Positions 7,645 to 16,890 of a stretch of 64,000 bases of DNA are shown piece by piece; positions within the stretch are counted from its first letter, which is position 1; every line of letters begins with the position of its first letter. The DNA is taken from the NCBI GenBank assembly GCA_049306095.1, contig JBAQPU010000049.1:1-64000 (forward strand), given 5' to 3'. Position numbers and translations under genes: made by a program. Source of the DNA: UBA2336 sp049306095. GTDB taxonomy: Bacteria > Bacteroidota > Bacteroidia > Cytophagales > Cyclobacteriaceae. The notes beneath the pieces were generated by a model. It searched no databases and had not been told where the DNA came from. It was given only the letters and a program-made list of their open reading frames with translations.

Positions 7645-10080
7645 ATGAGTTTGAAACCGCCCCTTACTTCTTTCATTCTTTTCATTTGTTCAATTCTCCC
7701 CGGTCATTCTCAACACGCTTTATCCGGTTCTGTTTCCGATTCGGAAACCGGCATGAAGCTGCCGGGTGTTACGGTTTATCTTCACGACTTAAAAAAAGGA
7801 ACCATCACTGATACAAGCGGTTACTTTCATATTGATGGATTAAGATCCGGCAAATTCATAGTAGAGTTTAAACTTATTGGATACACACCGGTTATTCAGT
7901 CGGTACAAATAGATGGTTCAACCGAAATTGTTGTTTCCCTGGCAAGCTCCGTCACTGAACTTCACGAGGTGATTGTTACCGGCATCAGCCAGTCCACTGA
8001 ACTCCGAAAAAATCCGGTGCCGATAACAACGGTGAATAACCAGTTCCTCACTGAAAATGTTTCGACCAACCTCATCGATAACCTTTCCAGGAAACCCGGC
8101 ATAAGCCAGATCACTACCGGAACTGCCATTGCCAAACCGGTGATCAGAGGGTTGGGGTACAATCGTATCATTACCTTGAATGATGGCAACCGGCAGGAAG
8201 GCCAACAATGGGGAGATGAACACGGCATTGAAATAGATGAATTCTCTGTTGACCGGGTTGAGGTCGTTAAAGGTGCCGGAAGCCTGATGTACGGCAGTGA
8301 TGGGTTGGGTGGAGTGATTAATTTCTTGCCGCCAAAGCCTGCTGCTCCCGGGACTCTTTCTGCCCGGTGGGTCAGCAATTACCAAACAAACAGCGGGCTT
8401 ATTGGAAATTCCTTATCGAACAATGGAAACTTAAATGGCATTTACTGGCTTATTCGGGCAAGCAATAAAATTGCAAAAGCCTACGAGAACAAATTTGATG
8501 GAAAAGTTTTCAACTCGGGTTTTCATGAATTGAATTTCAATGGAATGGTCGGCATCAGCAGGAAATGGGGCTACTCCGAACTTTCCGTTAGTTCTTTCAA
8601 TCAATCGGTTGGACTGGTGGAAGGAGACCGTGATGCTAATGGAAATTTTATCCGTTCAAAAAATGAAAATGGAGCAGAGGAAGAAGCTACCGTTTCTGAT
8701 GATGAGCTCAACTCCTATCGGTTATTCATACCAAACCAAACGATTGGGCATACCCGAATTTCCAACACATCAAATTTCTATTTTCAGGATTCACGTCTGC
8801 AACTGACCATGGGATACCAGCGTAATCAGCGAAAAGAATTTGGAAGCGTAATGGATGAACACGAAGCTGAACTCTTCTTCGATTTGCGCACAAGTACCCT
8901 TAACCTGATCTATTTCTTTCCTGCTGTAAAGGGGTGGGAGTTTTCGGCAGGAACAAGCAGTATGATTCAGCAAAATCAAAACAGGGGTTTAGCGTTTGTT
9001 ATTCCTGAATATAAATCGTACGACTGGGGCGCATTCGTATTCACCAAAAAGCAATTCAAAAAGTTGGATGTCGCAGCAGGGGTGCGATACGATACCCGCA
9101 CATTAAATAGTGACGCCTTATACCTGGATGCCGATGGCAATCCAACCCAAGATCCATCCATGACCGAAAAATTTAAGGAAGAAAAGGCGGTCTTCAACAA
9201 TTACTCAGCTAGTGCCGGTGCTACATATGAGTTTTCAAAACGCCTGGTTGGTAAGGTCAATGTATCGCGTGGATTTCGGGCTCCTGCTCTTTCCGAACTC
9301 GCTTCAAACGGACAACATGAAGGAGCTTTTCGTTACGAGTACGGTGATTTTAATCTTCATCCGGAAACTTCACTGCAATTGGATGCAAGCGTATTGTTGA
9401 ATTCAACCCATGTTACCCTCGAAGTTGCCGCCTTTCAAAATGCCCTGAATAATTACATCTATACCGAAAAGTTGCTGGCTTCAGACGGGACGGACAGCAT
9501 TCCGGATCCAACCAATCCATCACCAGCCTTTCAATACACACAAGGAAAAGCCATGTTGCGCGGAGGCGAACTAACCCTTGACATTCACCCGCATCCATTG
9601 GATTGGCTGCACTTCGAAAACTCGTTTTCTTTTGTGCTTGGAAAAAATCAATCGTCTGAACGCGACAGCAGTCAATATCTTCCATTCATTCCGGCTCCGC
9701 GTTTACAAAGCGAGCTTCGGGTTTCGTTTAAAAAAATTGGTGCCATTTTTTCGAGCACTTTTTTAAAGTTGGAACTCACCCACTCGATGAAACAAGATCA
9801 TGTCTTGCTGGAAAACAGAACAGAAACCCCCACCCCTTCTTTCACGCTCTTCAACGTTGGTGCGGGCACTGCTATACGAAGCAAAAAAGACGTTGAATTG
9901 TTTTCTCTTTATTTCACGGTTGCAAACCTCTTTGATAAGGCCTATCAAAATCACCTGAGCAGGTTAAAGTATGCGGCTGTCAATCCGGTGACGGGCCGCA
10001 CAGGCATTTTTAATGTTGGACGAAATTTCAGTTTTAAAATTGTGGTTCCTGTAACGTGGAGAAAAGGGGAAAGCGATTAG
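7645..10080 (+). CDS. TonB-dependent outer-membrane receptor
   Basis: An 811-residue gated outer-membrane porin. After a signal peptide (ends GHSQ) there is a carboxypeptidase-regulatory-like beta-sandwich (about 25-105: SGSVSDSETGMKLPGVTV, DTSGYFHIDGL), then the plug (LRKNPVPITTVN, PVIRGLGYNRI, VEVVKGAGSLMYGSDGLGG), then a long beta barrel ending in aromatic FSFKIVVPVTW. The ATG at 7645 starts directly at the signal peptide; the frame extends to 7597 but that would put 16 extra residues before it. The substrate cannot be read from sequence; feoAB nearby makes metal uptake a guess only. No SusD partner lies next to it, so a glycan role is less likely. Confidence 0.9.
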   Translation: MSLKPPLTSFILFICSILPGHSQHALSGSVSDSETGMKLPGVTVYLHDLKKGTITDTSGYFHIDGLRSGKFIVEFKLIGYTPVIQSVQIDGSTEIVVSLASSVTELHEVIVTGISQSTELRKNPVPITTVNNQFLTENVSTNLIDNLSRKPGISQITTGTAIAKPVIRGLGYNRIITLNDGNRQEGQQWGDEHGIEIDEFSVDRVEVVKGAGSLMYGSDGLGGVINFLPPKPAAPGTLSARWVSNYQTNSGLIGNSLSNNGNLNGIYWLIRASNKIAKAYENKFDGKVFNSGFHELNFNGMVGISRKWGYSELSVSSFNQSVGLVEGDRDANGNFIRSKNENGAEEEATVSDDELNSYRLFIPNQTIGHTRISNTSNFYFQDSRLQLTMGYQRNQRKEFGSVMDEHEAELFFDLRTSTLNLIYFFPAVKGWEFSAGTSSMIQQNQNRGLAFVIPEYKSYDWGAFVFTKKQFKKLDVAAGVRYDTRTLNSDALYLDADGNPTQDPSMTEKFKEEKAVFNNYSASAGATYEFSKRLVGKVNVSRGFRAPALSELASNGQHEGAFRYEYGDFNLHPETSLQLDASVLLNSTHVTLEVAAFQNALNNYIYTEKLLASDGTDSIPDPTNPSPAFQYTQGKAMLRGGELTLDIHPHPLDWLHFENSFSFVLGKNQSSERDSSQYLPFIPAPRLQSELRVSFKKIGAIFSSTFLKLELTHSMKQDHVLLENRTETPTPSFTLFNVGAGTAIRSKKDVELFSLYFTVANLFDKAYQNHLSRLKYAAVNPVTGRTGIFNVGRNFSFKIVVPVTWRKGESD

Positions 10081-10820
10081 GCTCCCTTCTTCGCTAAGAA
10101 CTGCTCAACATCTTTCAGGTTCAACACTCCTTCGTAATAGGCTTTTCCAAAAATAACGGCAAAAATACCCATGTCATTCAGCCGTTTGATATCATCAATG
10201 CCGCGAACACCACCGCTGGCCAGGATACTTAGTTCGGGGAATTGTTTGCGGATGTCTGAATAAAAATCAAAAGCGGGTCCCTCCAGTACACCATCGCGTG
10301 AAACATCTGTACTTTTCACATATTTTAAACCGCGTGAATAGAAATATTCCAGATGCTCGTACAGCGTAAGTTCAGATTTGCTTTGCCAGCCGCGAAAGAG
10401 CAAATTCTTCGCCTTTACATCGGTAACATCAGCACCGAGCGTGATTTTTTCACGACCATAGGTAACAATCCATGAAGCAAATAATTCAGGATTGGTTACA
10501 GCAATACTGGATGCAGTAATATAATCGGCACCCGCTTCATACGCTTTGCTGATATCGCCATCGGTAGAAATCCCACCGGTAAAATCAATTTTTAAATCGG
10601 TATAGCCTGCCATGGCTTCCACCACATGATAGTTAACCGGAGCACCGCGCTCGGCACCATCCAAATCAACCAGGTGAACTACTTCAATTCCATGATCTTC
10701 AAAACGTTTGGCAAGGTCCAATGGATTTTCATCATAGGCTTTCTCGCTGGTAGGATCGCCCTTGCGCATTTTCACCACTTTCCCGTGGCGGATTGCTATG
10801 GAAGGTATAACCTGTATCAT
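10077..10820 (-). CDS. HisA-like isomerase paralogue lacking the first catalytic Asp
   Basis: A 247-residue TIM barrel clearly of the HisA family: LHLVDLDGA-type VVHLVDLDGAERG, DFTGGIS, ASSIAVTNPELFASWI, LGADV, STDVSRDGVLEGP, LASGGVRG and FGKAYYEG. HisA needs Asp8 and Asp127 (Thermotoga numbering). The second Asp (LGADV) and the nearby Thr are present, but the first strand reads IPSIAIRHGK where IPAIDL is usual, so the first Asp is Ala9. GGGIR has become TGGIS. No other his gene is nearby. It could have lost or changed activity. ATG at 10820 matches the family N-terminus; the frame is open 10 codons further. It overlaps the TonB receptor gene tail by four bases. Confidence 0.8.
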   Translation of the reverse strand: MIQVIPSIAIRHGKVVKMRKGDPTSEKAYDENPLDLAKRFEDHGIEVVHLVDLDGAERGAPVNYHVVEAMAGYTDLKIDFTGGISTDGDISKAYEAGADYITASSIAVTNPELFASWIVTYGREKITLGADVTDVKAKNLLFRGWQSKSELTLYEHLEYFYSRGLKYVKSTDVSRDGVLEGPAFDFYSDIRKQFPELSILASGGVRGIDDIKRLNDMGIFAVIFGKAYYEGVLNLKDVEQFLAKKGA

Positions 10821-10962
10821 TTCTTTCTTTGGATTGCTAAAATACCACATGGGAAGGAAACATGCACACCTTCTTTCATATTTCGCTATAACTCTTTCGG
10901 CAAGGGTTTGCCATCTTGCTCATAAATTATTCGCTAACTTTAATTCGTATAAACTTCCTGTC

Positions 10963-12540
10963 ATGAAGCACCTCCTTGCAATCGTTTGTTTCTTGTTGTT
11001 TTCTCAGGCAACTTTCTCACAAGCCAAAACCCGGAGACTCCCCAACTCCATTAATAACCCTACCCTTAATGTTTTTGCTCCGTTCGTCAGCCTGGACGGG
11101 TCAACCATTTTGTTTACATCCGATTACGCCAACGAACCCCTCGTTTATTTTAGTCAACGTGAAAATGCCGACTGGAAGGCTCCGGTTGAATTACCTAAAC
11201 ACCTAAACAACAAACTCAATTATGGAAAGGGGTACACGCTCAGCGCGGATGGCAAAACAATTTATGTATCGTCCATTAAATCGGGAGGGGTTGGCGGTTA
11301 CGACATCTGGACAAGTCAATTGCAAGGGACAACATGGGGACAACTTCAAAATTTATTCATCCCCATTAACTCAAAAACAAACGATGCGTGCCCCACTTTC
11401 ACCACCGATGGCACCATGATGTATTTTATGCGGTGCGAGAAAATAGATCCACAAAAGGCTGACCGGTGTAAACTTTTTATGGCGCGCAAAAAGCCGACAG
11501 GCCAATGGGAAGAACCAACGGAACTTCCCGAATTTATCAATTCCGGAAACTCACAAACACCCCGCATCATGGCGGACGGAGAAACGCTGATTTTCTCGTC
11601 TAATAAAATCACTCCGAATAAAGGAGGTATGGATTTATACATGACAAAATTCCAAAATGGAAATTGGTCTCCTCCTGTTGCGCTTGACTTTGTGAATACC
11701 GAGAAAGACGATCAATACGTAAGCGCCCTTGCCAATGGACGTTACTTATTAAAAGAAGCTCCCGGAAAATTTAAAAGTGAGGTGGTAGAGTTTCTTTTTC
11801 CAGACGATGTGCGCCCTCGTGGTGTGATGAAAGTTGATGGGATAGTTACTGATGCTGCCGGGGCGCCAACGGCAGGATATATTTCCGTAACCAATCTCTT
11901 CGACAACAAACGAGTATTCAGCGGCAAACCGGCAGCAGACGGAACTTTCTTTTTTTATCTGTTAGAAGGTGGGGCTTACGAACTATCAGTCGATCATGAA
12001 CTCGGCAACTACACCTATTTTTCAAAGCAGTACGATTTAATGGAGAACACCGTACTTCGAAATGACAAGCTCAACATTGTGTTAAAAGAACTTTCGGATG
12101 GTGACGAACTCACATTGGAAGCCTTGCGCTTCAAGACGAACTCAGCCGAACTCGAACCGGCTGCCGCTGAGTTGAGAAGGTTGTCCCGGCTCCTTAAAAA
12201 TGCTCCACAACTGAACTTTGAAATCCAGGTGCTGTTGGCAGGCTATGCCGAGGATTCCATACAAAGTGATCCTGACCTGACGGAAATTACCGTTGACTCG
12301 ACTAATATTACTCTGGAGGCCATTGACTCAACCGGACAAATGATTACGCGTGACAGCCTCATTGTTAAAACAACTTACCATAATGACCGAACAGAAAAGC
12401 AGGCCAATGCATTGATCGATCAGTTAGTTGCCCTGGGGGTTGACCGTGGAAGGTTGTCTCTTTTTGTGAATGCCCGTCCGGAAGATGTGATTGAAAACAG
12501 GAGAACCACCATTCGGTTAGTGGCCCGAAAAAAGAAATAA
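10963..12540 (+). CDS. Secreted PD40 propeller protein with OmpA-like C-terminus
   Basis: A 525-residue protein with a signal peptide (MKHLLAIVCFLLFSQATFSQ). Residues 40-270 hold WD40-like PD40 repeats (PFVSLDGSTILFTSDYA, LSADGKTIYVSS, IMADGETLIFSS). A carboxypeptidase-regulatory-like module follows (about 285-370, DAAGAPTAGYISVTN). The last 150 residues resemble an OmpA peptidoglycan-binding domain (LRFKTNSAELEPAAAELRRL, ENRRTTI), but the usual GHTD reads AGYAED. Bacteroidota proteins of this build are usually outer-membrane or periplasmic. A weak promoter with TTG (10916) and TAACTTTA (10935) precedes the start. The frame extends upstream, but the signal peptide fixes the ATG at 10963. Confidence 0.75.
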   Translation: MKHLLAIVCFLLFSQATFSQAKTRRLPNSINNPTLNVFAPFVSLDGSTILFTSDYANEPLVYFSQRENADWKAPVELPKHLNNKLNYGKGYTLSADGKTIYVSSIKSGGVGGYDIWTSQLQGTTWGQLQNLFIPINSKTNDACPTFTTDGTMMYFMRCEKIDPQKADRCKLFMARKKPTGQWEEPTELPEFINSGNSQTPRIMADGETLIFSSNKITPNKGGMDLYMTKFQNGNWSPPVALDFVNTEKDDQYVSALANGRYLLKEAPGKFKSEVVEFLFPDDVRPRGVMKVDGIVTDAAGAPTAGYISVTNLFDNKRVFSGKPAADGTFFFYLLEGGAYELSVDHELGNYTYFSKQYDLMENTVLRNDKLNIVLKELSDGDELTLEALRFKTNSAELEPAAAELRRLSRLLKNAPQLNFEIQVLLAGYAEDSIQSDPDLTEITVDSTNITLEAIDSTGQMITRDSLIVKTTYHNDRTEKQANALIDQLVALGVDRGRLSLFVNARPEDVIENRRTTIRLVARKKK

Positions 12541-12542
12541 CG

Positions 12543-13097
12543 CTAGTACGAAAACGGAATTGCTACCACGGTGTTGTCCCACATCAGCACCATCTCAGCT
12601 TCTTCTCCCATTTTTTCAAATGAAATGGTAAACTGTTCAAAGATGCGTTCTTGCTTCACCGCGTAAATCGGAAAGCTTAACACATCAAAAGCCGCATTGC
12701 GGTTGGCTTCTCCTTTGTGGTTGATCCCCCACTGCCCCGATTCAGAGTTAAAAATAATGGTCCATGTTGTGCTGTCGGGAATCGTCCAGAGACTATACGT
12801 ACCCGGATTCAACTTTTTCCCTTCAAAGGTTATGGTCTTATTTGTTTCAAAAACAGTAGCCTCGTTGGCCCCCGTTCTCCAAACTTTTCCGTATGGAACC
12901 AAGGCACCAAAAATTTCACGGTTTCGTTTGTACGGACGGTTGTAAAAGACTCTTAGCTTTACGTTACCATCCGAAAAGAAAACTTCCTCTTCCGGACTGT
13001 AGGACTTCTTACTTTGATGTTGGATATAGCCCACCACCAACACAAGGATCGTGATGATGACGACCCCGACAGACGAAAAAATCAAAAACTTTTTCAT
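12543..13097 (-). CDS. DUF2911 family membrane-anchored protein
   Basis: A 184-residue protein with one N-terminal transmembrane segment (about residues 4-24) and an exported domain with the DUF2911 signatures GALVPYGKVWRTGANEAT, GTYSLWTIP and WTIIFNSESGQWG. The biochemical role of DUF2911 is unknown. It is convergent with the upstream PD40 gene, with a two-base gap. No other features were noticed. Confidence 0.8.
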   Translation of the reverse strand: MKKFLIFSSVGVVIITILVLVVGYIQHQSKKSYSPEEEVFFSDGNVKLRVFYNRPYKRNREIFGALVPYGKVWRTGANEATVFETNKTITFEGKKLNPGTYSLWTIPDSTTWTIIFNSESGQWGINHKGEANRNAAFDVLSFPIYAVKQERIFEQFTISFEKMGEEAEMVLMWDNTVVAIPFSY

Positions 13098-13209
13098 ACG
13101 AATAAAAGCCCGTTAAAAGAACAATCGCATAACATACAATAATTTTCAGTCGTTTTCTATAGATTTTATCCGAATACCCCTAATTTTAAAGCCACTTAAA
13201 GCCAAGGTT

Positions 13210-13329
13210 ATGGATGCTTCCTGGACACCCTTCTACGTTGTAATTGCCCTCTTTGTTTTAGCCATCATTTCGCCATGGATATTCCCCAATAAAATGGTGA
13301 GCAATAACAAGCACGACAACAAGTATTAA
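13210..13329 (+). CDS. Small single-pass membrane protein
   Basis: A 39-residue reading frame, MDASWTPFYVVIALFVLAII then SPWIFPNK and a hydrophilic Asn/Lys/His tail. One clear transmembrane helix (about 9-25) with a positive cytoplasmic-type tail makes it a credible small membrane protein. A TAATTTTA box (13180-13187) could be its -7 promoter element. It ends 18 bases before the LOG gene and may be co-transcribed with it. No family recognised. Confidence 0.45.
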   Translation: MDASWTPFYVVIALFVLAIISPWIFPNKMVSNNKHDNKY

Positions 13330-13347
13330 TTCACTCCGCTTTCCCGA

Positions 13348-13881
13348 ATGAACATCTGTGTTTTCTGTGGATCAAGCACGGGAAACAACCCGGTTTATGC
13401 TGATTCGGCCAGAAAACTGGGTACTTTACTAGCTTCCCAAAATTACACCCTGATCTATGGTGGTGGCAACATCGGCCTCATGGGAATTTTAGCCGATACC
13501 GTGCTGGAAAAGGGCGGGAAGGTAATTGGAGTCATTCCCGATTTTCTTATGCAAAAAGAGGTGGGTCATCTTGGCCTTACCCAACTGGAAATTGTTTTGA
13601 GCATGCACGAACGCAAGAAACGAATGGCCGACTTGTCGGACGCGTTTATTTCATTGCCGGGAGGCTGGGGTACCCTTGAGGAAACTGCAGAAATTCTTAC
13701 CTGGCGACAACTCCGTTTAATTCATCAACCGGTTGGCCTTCTTAATGTGAATGGTTTCTTTGATACGCTTTTAGGTCAGATGAACCTGATGTCGAAGGAG
13801 GGTTTTCTAAACCCTTCCAACCTCCTCTACGTTAAAGTAGCTACCTCTCCTGAAGAACTGTTGCCTTTATTAATACCGTAA
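13348..13881 (+). CDS. LOG family nucleotide phosphoribohydrolase
   Basis: A 177-residue Rossmann-fold enzyme. It has the N-terminal CVFCGSSTG, the glycine loop LIYGGGNIGLMG and the family signature PGGxGTxxE (as LPGGWGTLEE). LOG proteins release free base from nucleoside 5'-monophosphates; in plants this makes active cytokinin, while in bacteria the physiological substrate is usually unproven. Length is normal and all motif residues are present. Confidence 0.88.
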   Translation: MNICVFCGSSTGNNPVYADSARKLGTLLASQNYTLIYGGGNIGLMGILADTVLEKGGKVIGVIPDFLMQKEVGHLGLTQLEIVLSMHERKKRMADLSDAFISLPGGWGTLEETAEILTWRQLRLIHQPVGLLNVNGFFDTLLGQMNLMSKEGFLNPSNLLYVKVATSPEELLPLLIP

Positions 13882-13931
13882 TACGGGGTACAGACCTTCC
13901 CATAAAAATTGTTTTATATTGAGTTGTTCTT

Positions 13932-15164
13932 ATGATTCGATTTTTATCATTCATTCTGTTCGTGTTTGCTCTTTCCCATCAATCGATTGGACAGGTGTTG
14001 GGCTTTACATTGCCGGAAGGAAAAAAGAGAGTTGATATCCCCATTGAAATTCAAAACAACCTGATTGTAGTTCGCGTGGTTCTGAATGACGCGCTCCCGC
14101 TTAAGTTCATTGTTGACACCGGAGTGCGTACAGCCATCTTAACGCAAAAAGCATTCTCTGATATTCTACAACTTCCGTACAGTCGCAAATACACAATTTC
14201 CGGGCCCGGAGGAGAAAAGCTAATTGATGCTTACGTTACCAATAATGTTTCCCTTACACTGCCGGGCGTGATTGGAAGAGGACACGCCTTGCTGGTGCTG
14301 GAAGAAGACTACCTGGAATTAAGGAATTACTTAGGTACCGATGTTCATGGAATTTTAGGGTACGAATTATTTAGCCGCTTTATTGTTAAAATTGATTACA
14401 GTAAAAAAATCATGACACTATATCTCCCGGAAAAATTTCATCCAAAGAAAAGATACCAGGAGATTCCCATGTTGGTAGAAGATACAAAACCCTTCATCCT
14501 TACCTCGCTTGAAGTGACCCCAGGAAATTCCATGACAGCAAAACTTCTGGTCGATACAGGCGCCAGCCATGGGCTTATGTTGGAGCCTTCATCGGATGAT
14601 CGTATCCGGGTTCCTGCAACCACCGTCAGTACAATTATTGGAAGAGGTCTTGGCGGAGTGATCACAGGAAAAATCGGAAGAATAAAAACTTTAAAGCTTG
14701 GGTCGTATACATTAAATCATGTCTTGGCCAATTTCCCCGATCCAAACAGTTACCTGGATACCCTCAAAAGCTCACTCACCTTCAGGCACGGAAGCATTGG
14801 TGGAGAAATGCTGAGCCGCTTTACTGTGGTGTTCAATCATCCGCAGGGAAAATTATACTTGAAAAAAAACAGTCAGTTTAAGAAACCAACCTACTTCAAC
14901 CTGAGTGGCATCGAGCTGAAAGCGAAAGGTGCAAACCTGAATATTTTTGAGGTGTCTGATGTGCGAAGCCTTTCTCCTTCTGAAAAAGTAGGCATACGAG
15001 AAGGCGACATTGTCGTTTCGGTGAATGGCCTTCCGGCAAAAGATTTACACCTGAATGAGTTGAACGCTTTGCTCAATTCAAAACCCGGAAAGAAGATTAC
15101 GTTGGTGATTGACCGGAAAACGGTACGCTATACCCTTACGTTTCGCTTAGAAAATCAAATCTAA
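13932..15164 (+). CDS. Exported retropepsin-like aspartyl protease with PDZ domain
   Basis: A 410-residue protein with a signal peptide (ends SIGQ). It has two aspartyl-protease half domains: FIVDTGVRTAIL near residue 60 and LLVDTGASHGLML near 205, each with the catalytic D(T)G motif. The C-terminus is a PDZ domain (about 320-400, IREGDIVVSVNGLPAKDL) that would bind peptide ends. This aspartyl protease-PDZ arrangement is common in Bacteroidota secreted proteins; substrates are unknown. The stop overlaps that of the convergent receiver-like gene by four bases. Confidence 0.85.
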   Translation: MIRFLSFILFVFALSHQSIGQVLGFTLPEGKKRVDIPIEIQNNLIVVRVVLNDALPLKFIVDTGVRTAILTQKAFSDILQLPYSRKYTISGPGGEKLIDAYVTNNVSLTLPGVIGRGHALLVLEEDYLELRNYLGTDVHGILGYELFSRFIVKIDYSKKIMTLYLPEKFHPKKRYQEIPMLVEDTKPFILTSLEVTPGNSMTAKLLVDTGASHGLMLEPSSDDRIRVPATTVSTIIGRGLGGVITGKIGRIKTLKLGSYTLNHVLANFPDPNSYLDTLKSSLTFRHGSIGGEMLSRFTVVFNHPQGKLYLKKNSQFKKPTYFNLSGIELKAKGANLNIFEVSDVRSLSPSEKVGIREGDIVVSVNGLPAKDLHLNELNALLNSKPGKKITLVIDRKTVRYTLTFRLENQI

Positions 15165-15631
15165 TTTACCAATTTCATCAACTGGCCCTTTCTTTTGTTG
15201 TACGAATCCATCAGGTACTGCCGGGTTCGTCTGAATTTCAAGGTATTTTTGATCGTGTTGTACAGCAATTCAGCCGTGAGATTTTTCTTTAACAGGTAGT
15301 CCAGAATATTGCCTGCGGTAATGGCTTCTTCATAATTTGAGTTTTTTATAACCGCAATGGGGGTGTCAGATGTTTTGAGGTGGTTCGTTAATGAGTGCAC
15401 CGTTTGACTTAATTCCGTTCGTCCGATATTATCGTCAATCAAAATAAAATTTGGATCGAACTTCAACAACCGCTCCAGGCTTGATTTCACATCAAACGCA
15501 ATTTCTGTCATAATTTTTCTACCCGGTACTTTTGAGATGGTGTCCAGCATCGAACTCATCTCCAGCGGATTGTTTCCAATAAATAAAATGTTTACCTGAT
15601 CGGTGGATTGAACGTGTAGTAGTTTTTTCAT
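15161..15631 (-). CDS. Degenerate response-regulator receiver protein
   Basis: A 156-residue cytosolic protein resembling a stand-alone receiver domain: beta strands VNILFIGNN, FILIDDNIG and TPIAVIKN, plus a YLLKKN segment where the conserved Lys of receivers sits. The likely phospho-acceptor Asp is in ILIDD. The N-terminal acidic pair that binds Mg2+ is replaced by NN, so phosphorylation may be impaired. There is no output domain. It is convergent with the aspartyl protease and divergent from the FAD oxidoreductase. No partner kinase adjoins it. Confidence 0.55.
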   Translation of the reverse strand: MKKLLHVQSTDQVNILFIGNNPLEMSSMLDTISKVPGRKIMTEIAFDVKSSLERLLKFDPNFILIDDNIGRTELSQTVHSLTNHLKTSDTPIAVIKNSNYEEAITAGNILDYLLKKNLTAELLYNTIKNTLKFRRTRQYLMDSYNKRKGQLMKLVN

Positions 15632-15774
15632 AAATAGCCAACAAGTACATAAACACCACCTGTAGAGAAAAGGTTACTCTTCTCACTCCTAATTTGGTAA
15701 CCCTTTCAAAAAATATTTTTTAAAATTTTTGCGGATAAACTCCGATTTTAGAAGACCCAAAATTTTATTCTGAT

Positions 15775-16890
15775 CTGCGAAATGTAATTATAATAGGTGG
15801 TGGCCTGGCGGGCCTGGTTACCGGTATTCGATTGGCGCGATGGAATATTGCCTGTACGGTAATAGAAAAAAAGAATTATCCCTTTCACCGCGTTTGTGGC
15901 GAGTATGTGTCAAATGAAACAGCCGTGTTCCTGAAACAGGAGGATTTATATCCAAAGAACTTCAATCCTCCACAAATCAATCAGTTTCAACTAAGCTCAG
16001 TAACGGGAAAGAGTACCACGCTTCCGCTAGATATGGGCGGTTTCGGAATAAGTCGTTTTGCATTCGACCATTATCTGTTTGAAAAAGCCCAACAAGCCGG
16101 TGTAGCGTTTTTACTGAACACAGAGGTTCATTCTGTCCGCAGTGAGCGTGATGCTTTCCTTGTTTCTACCTCCGCACAGGAATTAACTGCTGACATCGTA
16201 GTTGGCTCCTTTGGCAAGCGTTCGAAATTGGATGCACACTTTAACCGCTCCTTTTTTAAAAAGCGATCTCCGTATGTTGGGGTAAAATATCATATCCGGA
16301 CTGAACACCCTGACAACCTCATTGCGCTGCATAATTTTCGCGGTGGCTATTGCGGTATCAGCAACGTTGAAGATGGAAAAACCAATTTGTGTTACCTCAC
16401 CCATCGGGAAAATCTAATGAGATTCAACAGTATTCGAGAGATGGAAGCGCACGTTTTGTTTGAAAACCCTCATCTCCGTTCTCTTTTTACCACCGCTAAA
16501 TTTTTATTTGACAACCCTGAAACCATTAGCGAAATTTCATTTGAAACAAAAGAGCCGGTTTGGAATCATATATTGATGACAGGAGATGCTGCCGGGATGA
16601 TCACACCGCTATGCGGAAATGGAATGGCAATGGCCATTCACTCTGCCAAGATGGTAAGTGAACTCATCAGAAAACACGTCAATCAAAAAACTTTTAAAAG
16701 AGAATTACTGGAGAAAGAATACGCAGAGCATTGGAACAAAGCCTTCGCAAAACGATTGTGGATTGGCCGGCAAATTCAAAACAAACTATTCGGGAGTGAG
16801 TTTTCTTCCAACCTGGCTATTAACCTTGCAGTTTATTTCAGGCCAATTGCCCGTGCGCTGATCAAAAAGACTCACGGGATTGCTTTTTAG
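15775..16890 (+). CDS. FAD-dependent oxidoreductase of the polyketide/prenyl cluster
   Basis: About 371 residues. The N-terminal Rossmann motif GGGLAG, the VCGEYVSNE segment and the C-terminal GDAAGMITPLCGNGMA flavin motif place it with geranylgeranyl-reductase-like and aromatic hydroxylase flavoproteins. No ATG, GTG or TTG precedes the Rossmann strand: in frame the sequence runs from a stop at 15736 through ATT 15745 and CTG 15775. The next TTG (15832) would delete the FAD-binding motif. CTG 15775 is the likely start because it gives xRNVIIIGGG. In type III PKS clusters of Streptomyces (srsABC), a flavoprotein oxidises the polyketide aromatic ring; a similar role is inferred here. Its stop overlaps that of UbiA by four bases. 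Confidence 0.75.
   Translation: MRNVIIIGGGLAGLVTGIRLARWNIACTVIEKKNYPFHRVCGEYVSNETAVFLKQEDLYPKNFNPPQINQFQLSSVTGKSTTLPLDMGGFGISRFAFDHYLFEKAQQAGVAFLLNTEVHSVRSERDAFLVSTSAQELTADIVVGSFGKRSKLDAHFNRSFFKKRSPYVGVKYHIRTEHPDNLIALHNFRGGYCGISNVEDGKTNLCYLTHRENLMRFNSIREMEAHVLFENPHLRSLFTTAKFLFDNPETISEISFETKEPVWNHILMTGDAAGMITPLCGNGMAMAIHSAKMVSELIRKHVNQKTFKRELLEKEYAEHWNKAFAKRLWIGRQIQNKLFGSEFSSNLAINLAVYFRPIARALIKKTHGIAF

Noticed and set aside
7918..8385. Minus-strand frames inside the TonB receptor plug
   Set aside because: They lie fully opposite the plug coding sequence, which has all family motifs; no own homologous pattern.
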